From positions 168,342 through 232,341 of the forward strand of contig NVWM01000027.1 in assembly GCA_002733665.1 (NCBI GenBank): a DNA stretch of 64,000 nucleotides, given 5' to 3'. Below the pieces are notes generated by a model. The model saw nothing but the letters and a program-made list of their open reading frames with translations, was not told the origin of the DNA and searched no databases. Below are positions 38,363 to 47,905 of this stretch, piece after piece (position 1 is the first letter of the stretch; every line of letters begins with the position of its first letter). The DNA is from Lutibacter sp. Its GTDB lineage: Bacteria; Bacteroidota; Bacteroidia; Flavobacteriales; Flavobacteriaceae. The position numbers and the translations under genes were made by a program.

Positions 38363-39580
38363 ATGAAAGCAATAAAAAGCATTTTAATTTTTACAATCTT
38401 TTTTGGATTTAATTCAATCTTAAGCGCACAAGAAAACACATTTTCATTTAAGTGGGACAATGGATTTAAATTAGAAAACAAAGACAAAACTATCAAATTT
38501 AAATTTGGTGGACGTGTAATGGTTGATAACGCTTTTATGCAACAAGATTCAGGTTTAGACACACAATTTGGTAAACTAACAACTACTAGTGCTGTCGAAA
38601 TTAGACGTGCAAGATTGTTTTTTTCAGGTACTCTTTTTAAGAACACAGAATTCAAGTTAGATTTAGGTTTTGAAGGTGGAAAAGTTGCCTTAAAAGATGT
38701 TTATGTAGGAATAAAAAATATTCCTGTTGTTGGTACACTGCGTGTTGGGAATGTTAAAGAGCCCTTTCGATTTGAGATGCTAACAAGTAGTAAATATATT
38801 ACGTTTATGGAGCGTTCATTAATTAGTGATTATTCACCTACAAGAAACAATGGAATTCTATTGTTTAATGAATTTCACAACAATAGAATTGGTTTTCAAA
38901 CTGGACTCTTTAGGAATGCCGATGGAAATACAGCAAATGATAAAATGGCAAACAATGGTTATGTTTTTACAAGTAGAATTACAGGTTTACCTATCAATAA
39001 TATTAACAAAAAACAATTATTACATTTAGGACTAGGTTATAGTCATAGAGTTTCAGACACAAAAGAATATAGTGTTGCTTCAAGACCTGAAGCGCACTTA
39101 AGCAGCGTGAAATATACTAATACCGGAACTATTATGAATGTGGACAATGTAAATTTGATGAATGCTGAAGTGGTATTTACTCAAGGTGCTTTTAGCGCAC
39201 AAGCAGAATATTTAAATGCAAAAGTAAACGCCAACACTACTTATAACTTCTCAAGTTATTACATGGAATTAGGTTACTTTTTGACAGGTGAACATAAAAA
39301 ATATAAAAGTTCTTACGCTGGTTTTGGTAGATTAAAACCAAAAAATAATTTTGGCTCAAAAGAAAACAAGGGTATTGGTGCATGGGAAGTTGCACTTCGT
39401 TATTCTAATTCTGATTATAATAATAAAGATATATTTGGTGGAGAACAATCAGATATTACTTTAGGATTAAATTGGTATTTAAATTCTGCTACTAGAATTA
39501 TGCTAAATAATGTTTTTGTAGATGTTAAAGATGGCGGTAAGGCTACTATTTTTCAAGCAAGAATACAATTAGACTTTTAA
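38363..39580 (+). CDS. Outer-membrane phosphate-selective-type porin
   Basis: From the ATG at 38363 (405 residues) there is a signal peptide (KAIKSILIFTIFFGFNSILSAQ) and a beta-barrel sequence of the porin O/P type: FKFGGRVMVDNAFMQ, AVEIRRARLFFSGTLFKNTEFKLDLGF, VGTLRVGNVKEPFRFE near 140 and a C-terminal aromatic residue (IQLDF) that aids outer-membrane insertion. A TAGTTTTG box at 38338-38345 is a candidate -7 element, though it is close to the start and lacks a -33. The substrate is not certain. Confidence 0.85.
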   Translation: MKAIKSILIFTIFFGFNSILSAQENTFSFKWDNGFKLENKDKTIKFKFGGRVMVDNAFMQQDSGLDTQFGKLTTTSAVEIRRARLFFSGTLFKNTEFKLDLGFEGGKVALKDVYVGIKNIPVVGTLRVGNVKEPFRFEMLTSSKYITFMERSLISDYSPTRNNGILLFNEFHNNRIGFQTGLFRNADGNTANDKMANNGYVFTSRITGLPINNINKKQLLHLGLGYSHRVSDTKEYSVASRPEAHLSSVKYTNTGTIMNVDNVNLMNAEVVFTQGAFSAQAEYLNAKVNANTTYNFSSYYMELGYFLTGEHKKYKSSYAGFGRLKPKNNFGSKENKGIGAWEVALRYSNSDYNNKDIFGGEQSDITLGLNWYLNSATRIMLNNVFVDVKDGGKATIFQARIQLDF

Positions 39581-39587
39581 ATAGCAA

Positions 39588-40202
39588 ATGAATTATATTA
39601 TACCTTTTATAATTGGTTTTTTAGCAGCATTTATTGGTCTTTTAGCGCCATCAATGTTAAATATGACTGCTGCAAGAACAAGCATTGAAAAAGGGAAGAA
39701 AGCAGGAATCCAATTTGCTGCAGGAGCAGCATCCGTTGTTTTTATCCAAGGTTTTATTGCTGTGACTTTTGCTAAATATTTAGTTGCACATCCTGAAGTT
39801 ATTACCAATCTAAAAACTGCCGCTATTTTTGTCTTATTAGCGTTATCAATTTTCTTTTTTATACAAGCACGTAAGAAATTTAAAGCCGAAGGCAAAAATA
39901 AAAAAGGCAGTAGTTATGTTATAGGCTTAGGAATGTCTTCGTTAAATATGTTGGCAATTCCATTTTATTTGGCAATGGCAACATTAGCAGAGAGTAAAGG
40001 CTGGATGACTATTGAACAACCTTACTCGACAATTTATGTTATTGGTGCAGTTTCAGGTGCATTTTCTTTGTTTGTAATGTATGCCTCATTTGCAGATATC
40101 ATTGCCAAAAAAGCACAGTTTATTGCAAAAAATATAAATTATATACTAAGTGTTTTGTTTATTGTATTGGCAATTTCGACTGCAGTGCAAGTGTTTGGAT
40201 AA
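39588..40202 (+). CDS. LysE-like membrane exporter
   Basis: A 204-residue protein with about six hydrophobic segments (for example IIPFIIGFLAAFIGLLAPSML, AAIFVLLALSIFFFIQA, INYILSVLFIVLAISTAVQVF). The first segment, with GLLAPSMLNMTAA, recalls LysE/RhtB amino acid exporters (usual motif GPxxL). It begins 8 bases after the porin gene. An efflux role is plausible, the substrate unknown. Confidence 0.65.
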   Translation: MNYIIPFIIGFLAAFIGLLAPSMLNMTAARTSIEKGKKAGIQFAAGAASVVFIQGFIAVTFAKYLVAHPEVITNLKTAAIFVLLALSIFFFIQARKKFKAEGKNKKGSSYVIGLGMSSLNMLAIPFYLAMATLAESKGWMTIEQPYSTIYVIGAVSGAFSLFVMYASFADIIAKKAQFIAKNINYILSVLFIVLAISTAVQVFG

Positions 40203-40208
40203 GGCAAG

Positions 40209-41186
40209 TTATATTTTACGCTCAATCACATAATTAACCATTTTAACAAGTGATTCTTTGTATTCTGAAGTTGGATAAGCATCTAATATTTCTAAGGCTT
40301 GTTGTTGGTATTCTTCCATTTTAGAAGTTGTGTATTCAATACCTCCTTTTTGCTTGACAAAAGCAATTACTTCCTTTACTCGTTTCTTATCTTTATTATG
40401 CTTTTTAACAGAATTAATCAGCCATTTCTTTTCTGATGCTTCGCAGTTATTAAGTACATAAATCAATGGTAACGTCATTTTTTGCTCTTTGATATCGATT
40501 CCTGTTGGCTTTCCAATTTTTTCATCAGAGTAATCAAATAAATCATCTTTTATTTGAAATGCAATTCCGATAAGCTCGCCAAACTTTCTCATTTTTTCAA
40601 CCTCATCATCATCACTACCTACAGACGCAGCACCAATACCACAACAAGCAGCAATCAAAGTAGCAGTTTTTTGACGGATAATATTAAAATAAATATCTTC
40701 TGTAATATCAAGTTTTCGTGCCTTCTCTATTTGTAGTAATTCACCCTCACTCATTTCTCTAACTGCAACAGAAATCAGTTTTAAAATATCAAAATCATCA
40801 TTATCAATAGATAATAACAATCCTTTTGATAATAAAAAATCACCAACTAAAACGGCAATTTTATTCTTCCAAAGTGCATTTAAAGAGAAGAAACCTCTTC
40901 TTCGATTGCTATCATCTACAACATCATCGTGTACCAATGTTGCTGTATGAATCAATTCAATTACTGATGCTCCTCTATACGTGCGTTCATCAAATTTACC
41001 ATCAGAAACCATTTTTGCAACTAGAAAGACAAACATTGGTCGCATCTGTTTTCCTTTTCTACGAACTATATAATGTGTAATTCTATTGAGTAGTGGAACT
41101 TTAGAAATCATGGCTTCTTTGAATTTCTCTTCAAAGAGTTCCATTTCTTTTATAATTGGTTGTTTTATTTGTTCTACTATCTTCAT
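40209..41186 (-). CDS. Polyprenyl synthetase (probable octaprenyl-type diphosphate synthase)
   Basis: Trans-isoprenyl diphosphate synthase of 325 residues that builds the polyprenyl chain, probably for menaquinone. The first aspartate-rich motif is in LVHDDVVDDSNRRRG near 83 and the second in KDDLFDYSDE near 213; RKGKQMRPM near 43 binds the allylic diphosphate. Small residues before the first motif suggest a long-chain product, but chain length cannot be read reliably. Confidence 0.88.
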   Translation of the reverse strand: MKIVEQIKQPIIKEMELFEEKFKEAMISKVPLLNRITHYIVRRKGKQMRPMFVFLVAKMVSDGKFDERTYRGASVIELIHTATLVHDDVVDDSNRRRGFFSLNALWKNKIAVLVGDFLLSKGLLLSIDNDDFDILKLISVAVREMSEGELLQIEKARKLDITEDIYFNIIRQKTATLIAACCGIGAASVGSDDDEVEKMRKFGELIGIAFQIKDDLFDYSDEKIGKPTGIDIKEQKMTLPLIYVLNNCEASEKKWLINSVKKHNKDKKRVKEVIAFVKQKGGIEYTTSKMEEYQQQALEILDAYPTSEYKESLVKMVNYVIERKI

Positions 41187-41247
41187 TGTCAGAAGTCAAA
41201 AGTAAGCAAAATATAGATTCTTCACTCTGTTCAGAATGACAATAAAT

Positions 41248-42294
41248 TTATTTAGATTTATTTGCCAGTTGTCCGCACGCAGCATCTATATCTTTTCCTC
41301 TACTTCGACGAACATTTACAACAATATCATTCATTTCAAGCACACTCACATAATCTGCAATTGCTCTTCTTGGTGCTTGTTGAAATTCGCCATCATCAAT
41401 TGGATTGTATTCTATAATATTGACCTTGCAAGGCACATATTTACAAAACGTTACTAATGCATCTATATCTTTTCGAGTGTCATTAATTCCATTCCAAACG
41501 ATGTATTCATACGTTATCATTCGTTCGGTTTTTTCATACCAATACTCTAAGGATTCGCGTAAATCATCCAATGGAAAATTTTCATTAAAAGGCATTATTT
41601 GTGTACGAACTTCATCAATTGCAGAATGTAAAGACACTGCTAAATTGAATTTAACCTCATCATCAGCCAGTTTTTTTATCATTTTTGGGACACCAGAAGT
41701 AGATAATGTAATTCGTTTTGGCGACATTCCTAAACCTTCAGGAGACGTTATTTTTTCTATTGATTTTAGCACATTGTTATAATTCATCAATGGCTCTCCC
41801 ATTCCCATGAAAACAATGTTTGTCAACTTACGATTATGATACAATAAACTTTCTTGGTTGATGGCGGCAACTTGATCATAAATCTCATCAGGATTCAAAT
41901 TTCGCATACGTTTAAGACGTGAAGTTGCGCAAAATTTACAGTCAAGACTACATCCAACTTGACTAGAAACACATGCTGTAGTTCGACTTTCTGTAGGAAT
42001 TAAAACTGACTCAACCATCAAACCATCATGTAATCTTACAGCATTTTTTATGGTACCATCTTTACTTCGTTGCATTTCGTCAACCTCAATATGATTGATT
42101 ACGAAGTTGTCTTCGAGCATTTTACGAGTCTCTTTTGAAATATTCGTCATTCCATCAAAAGAATGCGAAACTTTGCTCCACAACCATTCATAGACCTGAT
42201 TTCCACGGAATGCCTTGTCGCCATTTTCTACAAAAAAATCACGTAATTGTTCTTTGGTAAGAGATCGTATATCTTTTTTTTTCGCTTCGCTCAA
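41248..42294 (-). CDS. rlmN: 23S rRNA (adenine-2503-C2)-methyltransferase
   Basis: Radical-SAM enzyme that methylates A2503 of 23S rRNA (and A37 in some tRNAs). Seen: cluster motif C-x3-C-x2-C in GCSLDCKFCATS, the reactive cysteines in TTACVSSQVGC and in AACGQLANKSK near the C-terminus, and MGMGEPLMNYNNV. The frame is open to a GTG at 42324, but that codon lies inside the queA terminator hairpin, so I favour the TTG at 42294 (MSEAKKKDIRSL, 348 residues). No ATG is available nearby. Confidence 0.92.
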   Translation of the reverse strand: MSEAKKKDIRSLTKEQLRDFFVENGDKAFRGNQVYEWLWSKVSHSFDGMTNISKETRKMLEDNFVINHIEVDEMQRSKDGTIKNAVRLHDGLMVESVLIPTESRTTACVSSQVGCSLDCKFCATSRLKRMRNLNPDEIYDQVAAINQESLLYHNRKLTNIVFMGMGEPLMNYNNVLKSIEKITSPEGLGMSPKRITLSTSGVPKMIKKLADDEVKFNLAVSLHSAIDEVRTQIMPFNENFPLDDLRESLEYWYEKTERMITYEYIVWNGINDTRKDIDALVTFCKYVPCKVNIIEYNPIDDGEFQQAPRRAIADYVSVLEMNDIVVNVRRSRGKDIDAACGQLANKSK

Positions 42295-42310
42295 AAGTTT
42301 ACTATTTATA

Positions 42311-42348
42311 AAAAAAACTGACACTTTTTTTAGATAGTATCAGTTTTT
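42311..42348 (-). terminator. Terminator after queA
   Basis: On the minus strand AAAAACTGATAC (42348-42337), a 12-nt loop, GTGTCAGTTTTT (42324-42313) and more T. The stem has one mismatch. It lies 31 bases after queA and overlaps the most upstream possible rlmN start. Confidence 0.8.
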
Positions 42349-42378
42349 AATTATTTAATTATTTGTGTTTTATTAAAT

Positions 42379-43434
42379 TTAGATAATCAACATTGCATCT
42401 CCATAAGAGTAGAAGTGATATCCTTCTTTAATTGCAACTTTATATGCTTCTGTTAAAAAGTCATGACCTGCAAATGCTGATGCCATCATCATTAACGTTG
42501 ATTTTGGCATGTGGAAATTGGTTATCATACAGTTAGCAATAGAAAAATCATGTGGAGGAAAAATAAATTTATTTGTCCAACCATTAAATTCATTTAATTC
42601 TCCTTTTGAAGACACCGAACTTTCTAATGTTCTCATTGATGTTGTACCAACAGCACAAATTCTTCTTTTATTTTTCAAAGCATCATTTACTATTTTTGCT
42701 GAAGCTACTGAAATATCAATTTCTTCAGAATCCATTTTGTGCTTAGATAAATCTTCTACTTCTACTGGATTAAAAGTTCCTAAACCAACATGTAACGTTA
42801 CTTTAGCAAAATCTACTCCTTTTATTTCCAATCTTTTTAACAAGTGTTTTGAGAAGTGCATTCCTGCAGTTGGTGCTGCAACCGAACCTTCATGCTTTGC
42901 ATAAATAGTTTGAAAACGCTCTTTATCTTTAGCCTCTGTAGGTCTTTGAATATACTTTGGTAACGGAGTCTCTCCTTGTTTTTTTAATCGCTTTCTGAAT
43001 TCTTCATAAGAACCGTCATACAAGAAACGAAGTGTACGTCCTCTTGAAGTTGTATTGTCTATTACCTCAGCAACTAAACTTTCGTCTTCACCAAAAAACA
43101 ATTTGTTTCCTATTCTTATTTTTCGTGCTGGATCCACCAAAACATCCCATAAACGTTGCTCTTCATTCAATTCTCTCAATAAGAAAACTTCAATTCTTGC
43201 ACCTGTTTTTTCTTTTTCACCAAACAAACGAGCTGGAAATACTTTTGAATCGTTCATTACCAATAAATCCCCTTCGTCAAAATAGTCAATCAAATCCTTA
43301 AACCTCTTGTGTTCAATCGTTTGTTCTTTTCTATTTAATACCATCAAACGTGATTCATCACGATGCTCTGCTGGATGTTCTACTAATAATTCTTCAGGTA
43401 ATTCAAACCCGAATTTCGACAATTTCATTCCCAT
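42379..43434 (-). CDS. queA: S-adenosylmethionine:tRNA ribosyltransferase-isomerase
   Basis: Transfers and isomerises the ribosyl part of SAM onto 7-aminomethyl-7-deazaguanine tRNA in queuosine synthesis. The 351-residue protein has [24 protein letters not shown] near 12, [29 protein letters not shown] near 188, [15 protein letters not shown] and [14 protein letters not shown]. An alternative start two codons in (43428, MKLSKFGF) is equally good. It has its own promoter and terminator. Confidence 0.95.
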   Translation of the reverse strand: MGMKLSKFGFELPEELLVEHPAEHRDESRLMVLNRKEQTIEHKRFKDLIDYFDEGDLLVMNDSKVFPARLFGEKEKTGARIEVFLLRELNEEQRLWDVLVDPARKIRIGNKLFFGEDESLVAEVIDNTTSRGRTLRFLYDGSYEEFRKRLKKQGETPLPKYIQRPTEAKDKERFQTIYAKHEGSVAAPTAGMHFSKHLLKRLEIKGVDFAKVTLHVGLGTFNPVEVEDLSKHKMDSEEIDISVASAKIVNDALKNKRRICAVGTTSMRTLESSVSSKGELNEFNGWTNKFIFPPHDFSIANCMITNFHMPKSTLMMMASAFAGHDFLTEAYKVAIKEGYHFYSYGDAMLII

Positions 43435-43453
43435 AGTTACGTTTTAAAGATTG

Positions 43454-43485
43454 CAAATATACAACATCGCGATAGGCGTTGTCAA
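43454..43485 (-). promoter_or_regulatory. Promoter of queA
   Basis: Minus strand: TTG within ACTTGACA (43485-43483), a 21-bp spacer, TATATTTG (43461-43454). Good match to the Bacteroidota promoter pattern; the start would be near 43448. Confidence 0.65.
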
Positions 43486-43623
43486 GTGTTTTGAGTAAAA
43501 CTTTTATATCATACCAAATTAACATTATAATACTGTATCATATTGTTTCTTTTTCACAATTTTTTTCTTAAAAATATTTTTACTTCAATCTTGTAAAAAA
43601 TAATTCAATATAATTTCACAGAA

Positions 43624-44847
43624 TTATAAAATTAAATTGGTATTTGTTAATTTTTGAATGTCTTTCCAGAACTCTGGATATGATTTAGATACAACTTCTG
43701 CGTCTTCAATCTCTAACGATGTTTTAAGTAATAATGGTGCAAATGCCATTGCCATTCTATGATCATTATACGTTTTTACCAAAACTTCTTCTTTAATTAC
43801 TGATGTAGATTTTAAGTGTAAACTATCTTCTGTTATTCTTACTATTGCACCAAATTTCTCTAACTCAGTTTTGAGAGCAACCAATCTATCGGTTTCTTTA
43901 ATTTTAAGTGTGTGTAGTCCTGACAATCCACAAGAAATATTCAGACCAAAGCAAGTTACAGCAATAGTTTGCGCAATATCTGGAGCGTTCTGAAGGTTAT
44001 GGGCAAAAGGTGAAGGGTTAAAGTTTTTCAACTTCGTAAGCGTGATAAAATCTTTCCCAAATTCTGTTTCTACTCCTAATTTTTGATAGATTTCTGCTAA
44101 TACAGAATCACCTTGCAAACTGTTTTTTTTATAGGCATTTAAAGTAATTTCTGCATCTTCACTTAAGGCTACTAAACTGTAATAATAAGATGCCGAACTC
44201 CAATCAGATTCTACAGTTACTATATTATCTTCAAGTTGCTTTTTTGGTTTTACTGTAATTGTGTTTTCTTCCCAAGAATTTTCAATTCCAAGTTCGGAAA
44301 GTAAACTCAATGTCATTTTTATATAAGGAACTGACGTTACTTCGCCTTCAAATTTCAATTGCAATCCGTTTTCAAGACTCGATGCAATTAGCAACAATGC
44401 AGAAATATATTGACTGCTCACATTACCATTTATTGTAACTTTATCATTCGTCAATTTTTTACCGATAATCTTAATTGGAGGAAAACCATCGTTCTCCATA
44501 TATTTAATTTCTGCACCTAAAGACCTTAACGCATCAACCAATAGTTGGATTGGTCGTTCTTTCATACGTTTTGAACCTGTAAGTACCGTTTCTCTACCTT
44601 CAACAATGGAAAAATAAGCAGTCAGAAAACGCATCGCTGTTCCTGCGTGATGAACATCAACAACTTTTTCATCGGAAAATAAAGCCTTTTTCATCACAGC
44701 AGTATCATCAGACTCTCCAAGATTTTCTATCTGTAGATTCTTATAAAACTGTTGCAAAATCAACAATCGATTTGATTCACTTTTAGAACCAGTAATCTTT
44801 ATTGTTCCTTTTAATGCGTTGGAATATTGAGGCAATTTTAAGTTCAA
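43624..44847 (-). CDS. aroA: 5-enolpyruvylshikimate-3-phosphate synthase
   Basis: Shikimate pathway enzyme joining phosphoenolpyruvate to shikimate 3-phosphate. The 407-residue protein has KITGSKSESNRLLIL near 16, HHAGTAMRFLTAYFSI near 82, the substrate segment GNVSSQYISALLLIAS near 140, and KETDRLVALKTELEKFGA near 310 with NDHRMAMAFAPL near 362. The classic LPGSKSxSNR is here ITGSKSESNR and NAGTAMR is HAGTAMR, a divergent glyphosate-site region. Confidence 0.92.
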   Translation of the reverse strand: MNLKLPQYSNALKGTIKITGSKSESNRLLILQQFYKNLQIENLGESDDTAVMKKALFSDEKVVDVHHAGTAMRFLTAYFSIVEGRETVLTGSKRMKERPIQLLVDALRSLGAEIKYMENDGFPPIKIIGKKLTNDKVTINGNVSSQYISALLLIASSLENGLQLKFEGEVTSVPYIKMTLSLLSELGIENSWEENTITVKPKKQLEDNIVTVESDWSSASYYYSLVALSEDAEITLNAYKKNSLQGDSVLAEIYQKLGVETEFGKDFITLTKLKNFNPSPFAHNLQNAPDIAQTIAVTCFGLNISCGLSGLHTLKIKETDRLVALKTELEKFGAIVRITEDSLHLKSTSVIKEEVLVKTYNDHRMAMAFAPLLLKTSLEIEDAEVVSKSYPEFWKDIQKLTNTNLIL

Positions 44848-44866
44848 TTTATTTTAATTTTATTAA

Positions 44867-44933
44867 TGTCAGGTCGAGCGCAATCGAGACCACTTTTTAT
44901 ATCATGTAGTTCTCGACTGCGCTCGAACAGACA
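44867..44933. repeat. Inverted repeat of the CGACTGCGCTCGA family
   Basis: Begins TGTCAGGTCGAGCGCAATCGAGA and ends with TCTCGACTGCGCTCGAACAGACA-type sequence, giving imperfect arms that flank about 20 bp. The same core recurs near 50232-50333 and 51674-51738, and a fragment is inserted in leader copy C near 54165-54187. Non-coding; sits between aroA and a small membrane gene. Confidence 0.7.
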
Positions 44934-44938
44934 AAATG

Positions 44939-45178
44939 TTATTTTTTTATAAATTTATAATACACTGTCATTCCCAATCCGTAAAGGGTTGATAGTCCTA
45001 ATTTTATTCCAACGAATTTAATTAACTTATCTTCTGCAAACACTTCTTTTTTCAAGCCTTCGTAGCCTTCTTCTCCAAAATAAGTCATCACCAAACTTAT
45101 AATGACGAAGAGAATAAAAAAGGGGGTAAAAAATTGTAAAAATAGTTTTAAAAAAGAGGCGTTTTTGTATCGGTTCAT
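44939..45178 (-). CDS. Small hypothetical membrane protein
   Basis: A 79-residue protein from the ATG at 45178 with a membrane helix at about 15-37 (FFTPFFILFVIISLVMTYF), a charged middle (EEGYEGLKKEVFAEDKLIK) and a second hydrophobic stretch (FVGIKLGLSTLYGLGMTVYYKF). I do not recognise the family. An in-frame TTG at 45196 lies in a palindromic repeat and is unlikely to be used. Confidence 0.6.
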   Translation of the reverse strand: MNRYKNASFLKLFLQFFTPFFILFVIISLVMTYFGEEGYEGLKKEVFAEDKLIKFVGIKLGLSTLYGLGMTVYYKFIKK

Positions 45179-45192
45179 ATTTTTATTTTTCT

Positions 45193-45214
45193 GCAAGGGA
45201 CTTAAGTCCCTTGT
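45193..45214. repeat. REP-like palindrome, copy a
   Basis: Contains GGGACTTAAGTCCC inside a longer palindrome flanked by GCAA and TTGT. First of four copies clustered around the type IIG gene; it stands directly beyond the mazG stop codon. Confidence 0.85.
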
Positions 45215-45215
45215 A

Positions 45216-45542
45216 TTATTTCAACTTTTCATTATTATGATGTCTATCGTGATCTCGTTTGGTTTTAAAATCCAATTTCTTATCAAAAGACTCTTGCAGA
45301 TTTATTCCCGTTTGATTTGCCAAACACAAAACCACAAACATTACATCTGCCAATTCTTCGCCTAAGTCTTTATTTTTATCACTTTCCTTTTCGCTTTGCT
45401 CTCCATATCTACGTGCAATAATTCGTGCTACTTCACCAACTTCTTCTGTCAATTGCGCCATATTAGTAAGTTCATTAAAATAGCGAACTCCATGCTCTTT
45501 TATCCAATTATCTACTTGTTGTTGTGCGTCTTTAATATTCAT
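45216..45542 (-). CDS. MazG-like nucleotide pyrophosphohydrolase
   Basis: Small all-alpha NTP pyrophosphatase of 108 residues. The metal-binding pattern is seen as TEEVGEVARIIARRYGEQ (E-x-x-E, near 32) followed by LGEELADVMFVVLCLAN (E-x-x-D, near 62). Such proteins remove non-canonical or excess nucleotides. It is divergent from the type IIG restriction gene, whose start lies 112 bases away, and ends against a REP-like palindrome; a defence role is possible but unproven. Confidence 0.88.
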   Translation of the reverse strand: MNIKDAQQQVDNWIKEHGVRYFNELTNMAQLTEEVGEVARIIARRYGEQSEKESDKNKDLGEELADVMFVVLCLANQTGINLQESFDKKLDFKTKRDHDRHHNNEKLK

Positions 45543-47369
45543 TTAAAACGATTTTAAATTGATTTTCAAAGATATGGATTCTAATTTTAAGAAAACAAAG
45601 TTATTCCGCAGATATTTCTTAATTTTAAACTTTATTAATTTCTAAATCAATTAATGGCATTATTCCAAAGTTCGGTACTTAACAAGTACCTAAAATTGCA
45701 AGAAAAAGAAATACTACAAAAAGCATATAAAAAATTCTAAAGAAGAAGAGTATCAAGGTATTTTTTTAACGGAATTATTTGTCCATATTTTAGGCTATGA
45801 ATTAAGCCCAAAACCTAATTTTAATTTAGTTGCAGAATATAAAAATCAAACAAACTCTAGAAAAGCGGATGGAGCAATTTTAAAAGAAGGAATAGCATTA
45901 GGTGTAATTGAATTAAAGGGAACAAAAACTAAAGATTTAGAAAGCATTCGTAAGCAAGCATTTGATTATAAAGCTAATCAAAAAGGATGTGTGTATGTAA
46001 TTACTTCCAATTTTGAAAAACTGAGATTTTATATCAATGATGCTACTGAATTTGTAGAATTTAATCTATTTACTTTAACCCAAAGTGAGTTTAACTTAAT
46101 GTACTTGTGTTTGCATAAAGAAAACATATTTGCAAACAATCCTTTAAAAATAAAAGAAGAATCAGTAACTGTTGAAGAAAAAATTACAAAAAGCTTTTAT
46201 GCAGATTACTCCATTTTTAAACGCGAGTTATATAGAGATTTAGTAAAGCAAAATGCCAAAAAATTAAAAACGCTACGTCAATCTGAATTAGTTTCAGATT
46301 CGCAAGATAATGAGCAAAAAATAAAAGATTTAGATCAATTAGAAAAAAATGTAAAACAAACACTTTTTAAAAAATCACAAAAACTAATTGACCGATTTCT
46401 ATTTATCTTTTTTGCAGAAGATAGAGGGCTTTTACCGCCAAACTCTACTATAAAAATATTAGACGACTGGAACAAACTCAAAGAATTAGATGCTGTCGTA
46501 CCATTATACAATAGGTTTAAACTCTATTTCAATTATTTAGACAAAGGAAGAAAAGGAACGGACAAAAAAGCAGAAATATATGCATACAATGGCGGTTTAT
46601 TTAAACCAGACGCTATACTTGATGCTGTTGAAATTGATGATGAATTATTAGCAAAACATGCTCGGAAATTGGCTAATTACGATTTTGAAAGCCAAGTAGA
46701 TGTAAACATTTTAGGACACATTTTTGAAAATTCACTAAACGAAATTGAAAGTGTAAATGCTGAGATTGAAGGTGGAAATTTTGACAAACAAAAAAGCAAA
46801 CGTAAAAAAGATGGTGTATTCTACACACCAAAATACATAACCAAATACATTGTAGAAAATACGGTTGGTAAACTATGTGAAGAAAAAAAATATGAACTCG
46901 GTTTTAAAGAAGAAGAGTATTTTAAAAGTAGAAAAAACAGACCTAAAAAAAAGTTAGCAGAATTAGTACAACTTCTAGACACCTATAGAGACTGGTTGTT
47001 GCAACTCACCATTTGTGATCCTGCTTGTGGTTCTGGAGCATTTTTAAACCAAGCATTAGATTTTTTAATAAAAGAACATAGTTATATTGACGAACTAAAA
47101 ACCAATGTATTAGGTGAAGGCTTACCCTTCTCTGATATCGAAACAACTATACTTGAAAACAATATTTTTGGTGTTGACCTTAACGAAGAATCTGTTGAAA
47201 TCGCAAAACTATCCCTTTGGCTACGAACTGCACAACCAAGACGTAAACTAAACGATTTAAGCAGTAATATTAAATGTGGTAACTCGCTAATTGACAGTAA
47301 AGCAGTTGCAGGAGATAAAGCATTTAACTGGCAAAAACAATTTCCGAAAATATTTAAAAAGAAACACAA

Positions 47370-47905
47370 AAAAGCATATCATATTACAACAGCAATTCAT
47401 GATAGCCGCACATCGGCAAGAATGATAAAATATAAGTGCGCGAAAAACGTGAAATGGGAACAAACCCTTATCCAAATGTTGTTTATTTTACTGAAGAAGA
47501 AGACTTGTTTATAACTCAAACTATTGCTACAATAGTAAAAGAAGAACATCTAAATATGTTGGCTTATAATATATGTGCAGACCATATACATTTGCTATTG
47601 GTTTGTGATATAGACGAAGTGCCAAGCATAATGCAAAAAATAAAAGGCAAAACATCGTTTAGTTACAAGAGGTATTACAAGGGACTTAAGTCCCTTGCAG
47701 AAAAAGAAAAAGAAAAGGAACAGGAAAATGAAAGTAAAAAACCTTTATGGCAGCAAAAATATAGTGCACCAAAAGAAATAACATCACAAGAACAATTAAA
47801 TAATACCATAGATTATATACAAAACAACCGAAGCAAACACGAATTACCAGAGCATAGCAACAAACTAAACACTGTTATCAATGCTATGTGTAGCGATGTA
47901 AACAC
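47370..47905 (+). mobile_element. REP-associated tyrosine transposase-like (HUH/Y1) domain inside the methylase
   Basis: Between methylase motif I (near 47014) and motif IV (near 47952) lies a module beginning HITTAIHDSRTSARMIKY and continuing, after the frameshift, through VVYFTEEEDLFITQTIATIV to AYNICADHIHLLLV, the H-x-H metal motif (H50 and H52 of part 3), then IKGKTSFSYKRY, PLWQQKY and TIDYIQNNRSKH with a candidate nucleophile Tyr127. These are the landmarks of IS200-like/RAYT proteins, enzymes that act on REP palindromes as single-stranded DNA. It interrupts the methylase domain in frame, so it seems to be a domain insertion rather than a neighbouring gene. Confidence 0.75.
47677..47699. 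repeat. REP-like palindrome, copy b, within the HUH domain
   Basis: The same GGGACTTAAGTCCC palindrome lies in coding sequence, in frame, encoding roughly YKGLKSLAE between KRY and the Glu/Lys-rich stretch of the HUH module. The substitution of family-typical residues by palindrome-coded ones suggests a past insertion tolerated by the protein. Confidence 0.85.

Noticed and set aside
41187..41247. Small regulatory RNA between the polyprenyl synthase and rlmN
   Set aside because: The 61 bases include only a fragment of a dispersed repeat (TTCAGAATGACA) with no stable structure of its own.
45731..45745. Programmed frameshift in the type IIG gene
   Set aside because: The A run is suggestive, but the shift needed is +1 and a second break exists downstream, so decay, phase variation or an assembly error is simpler.
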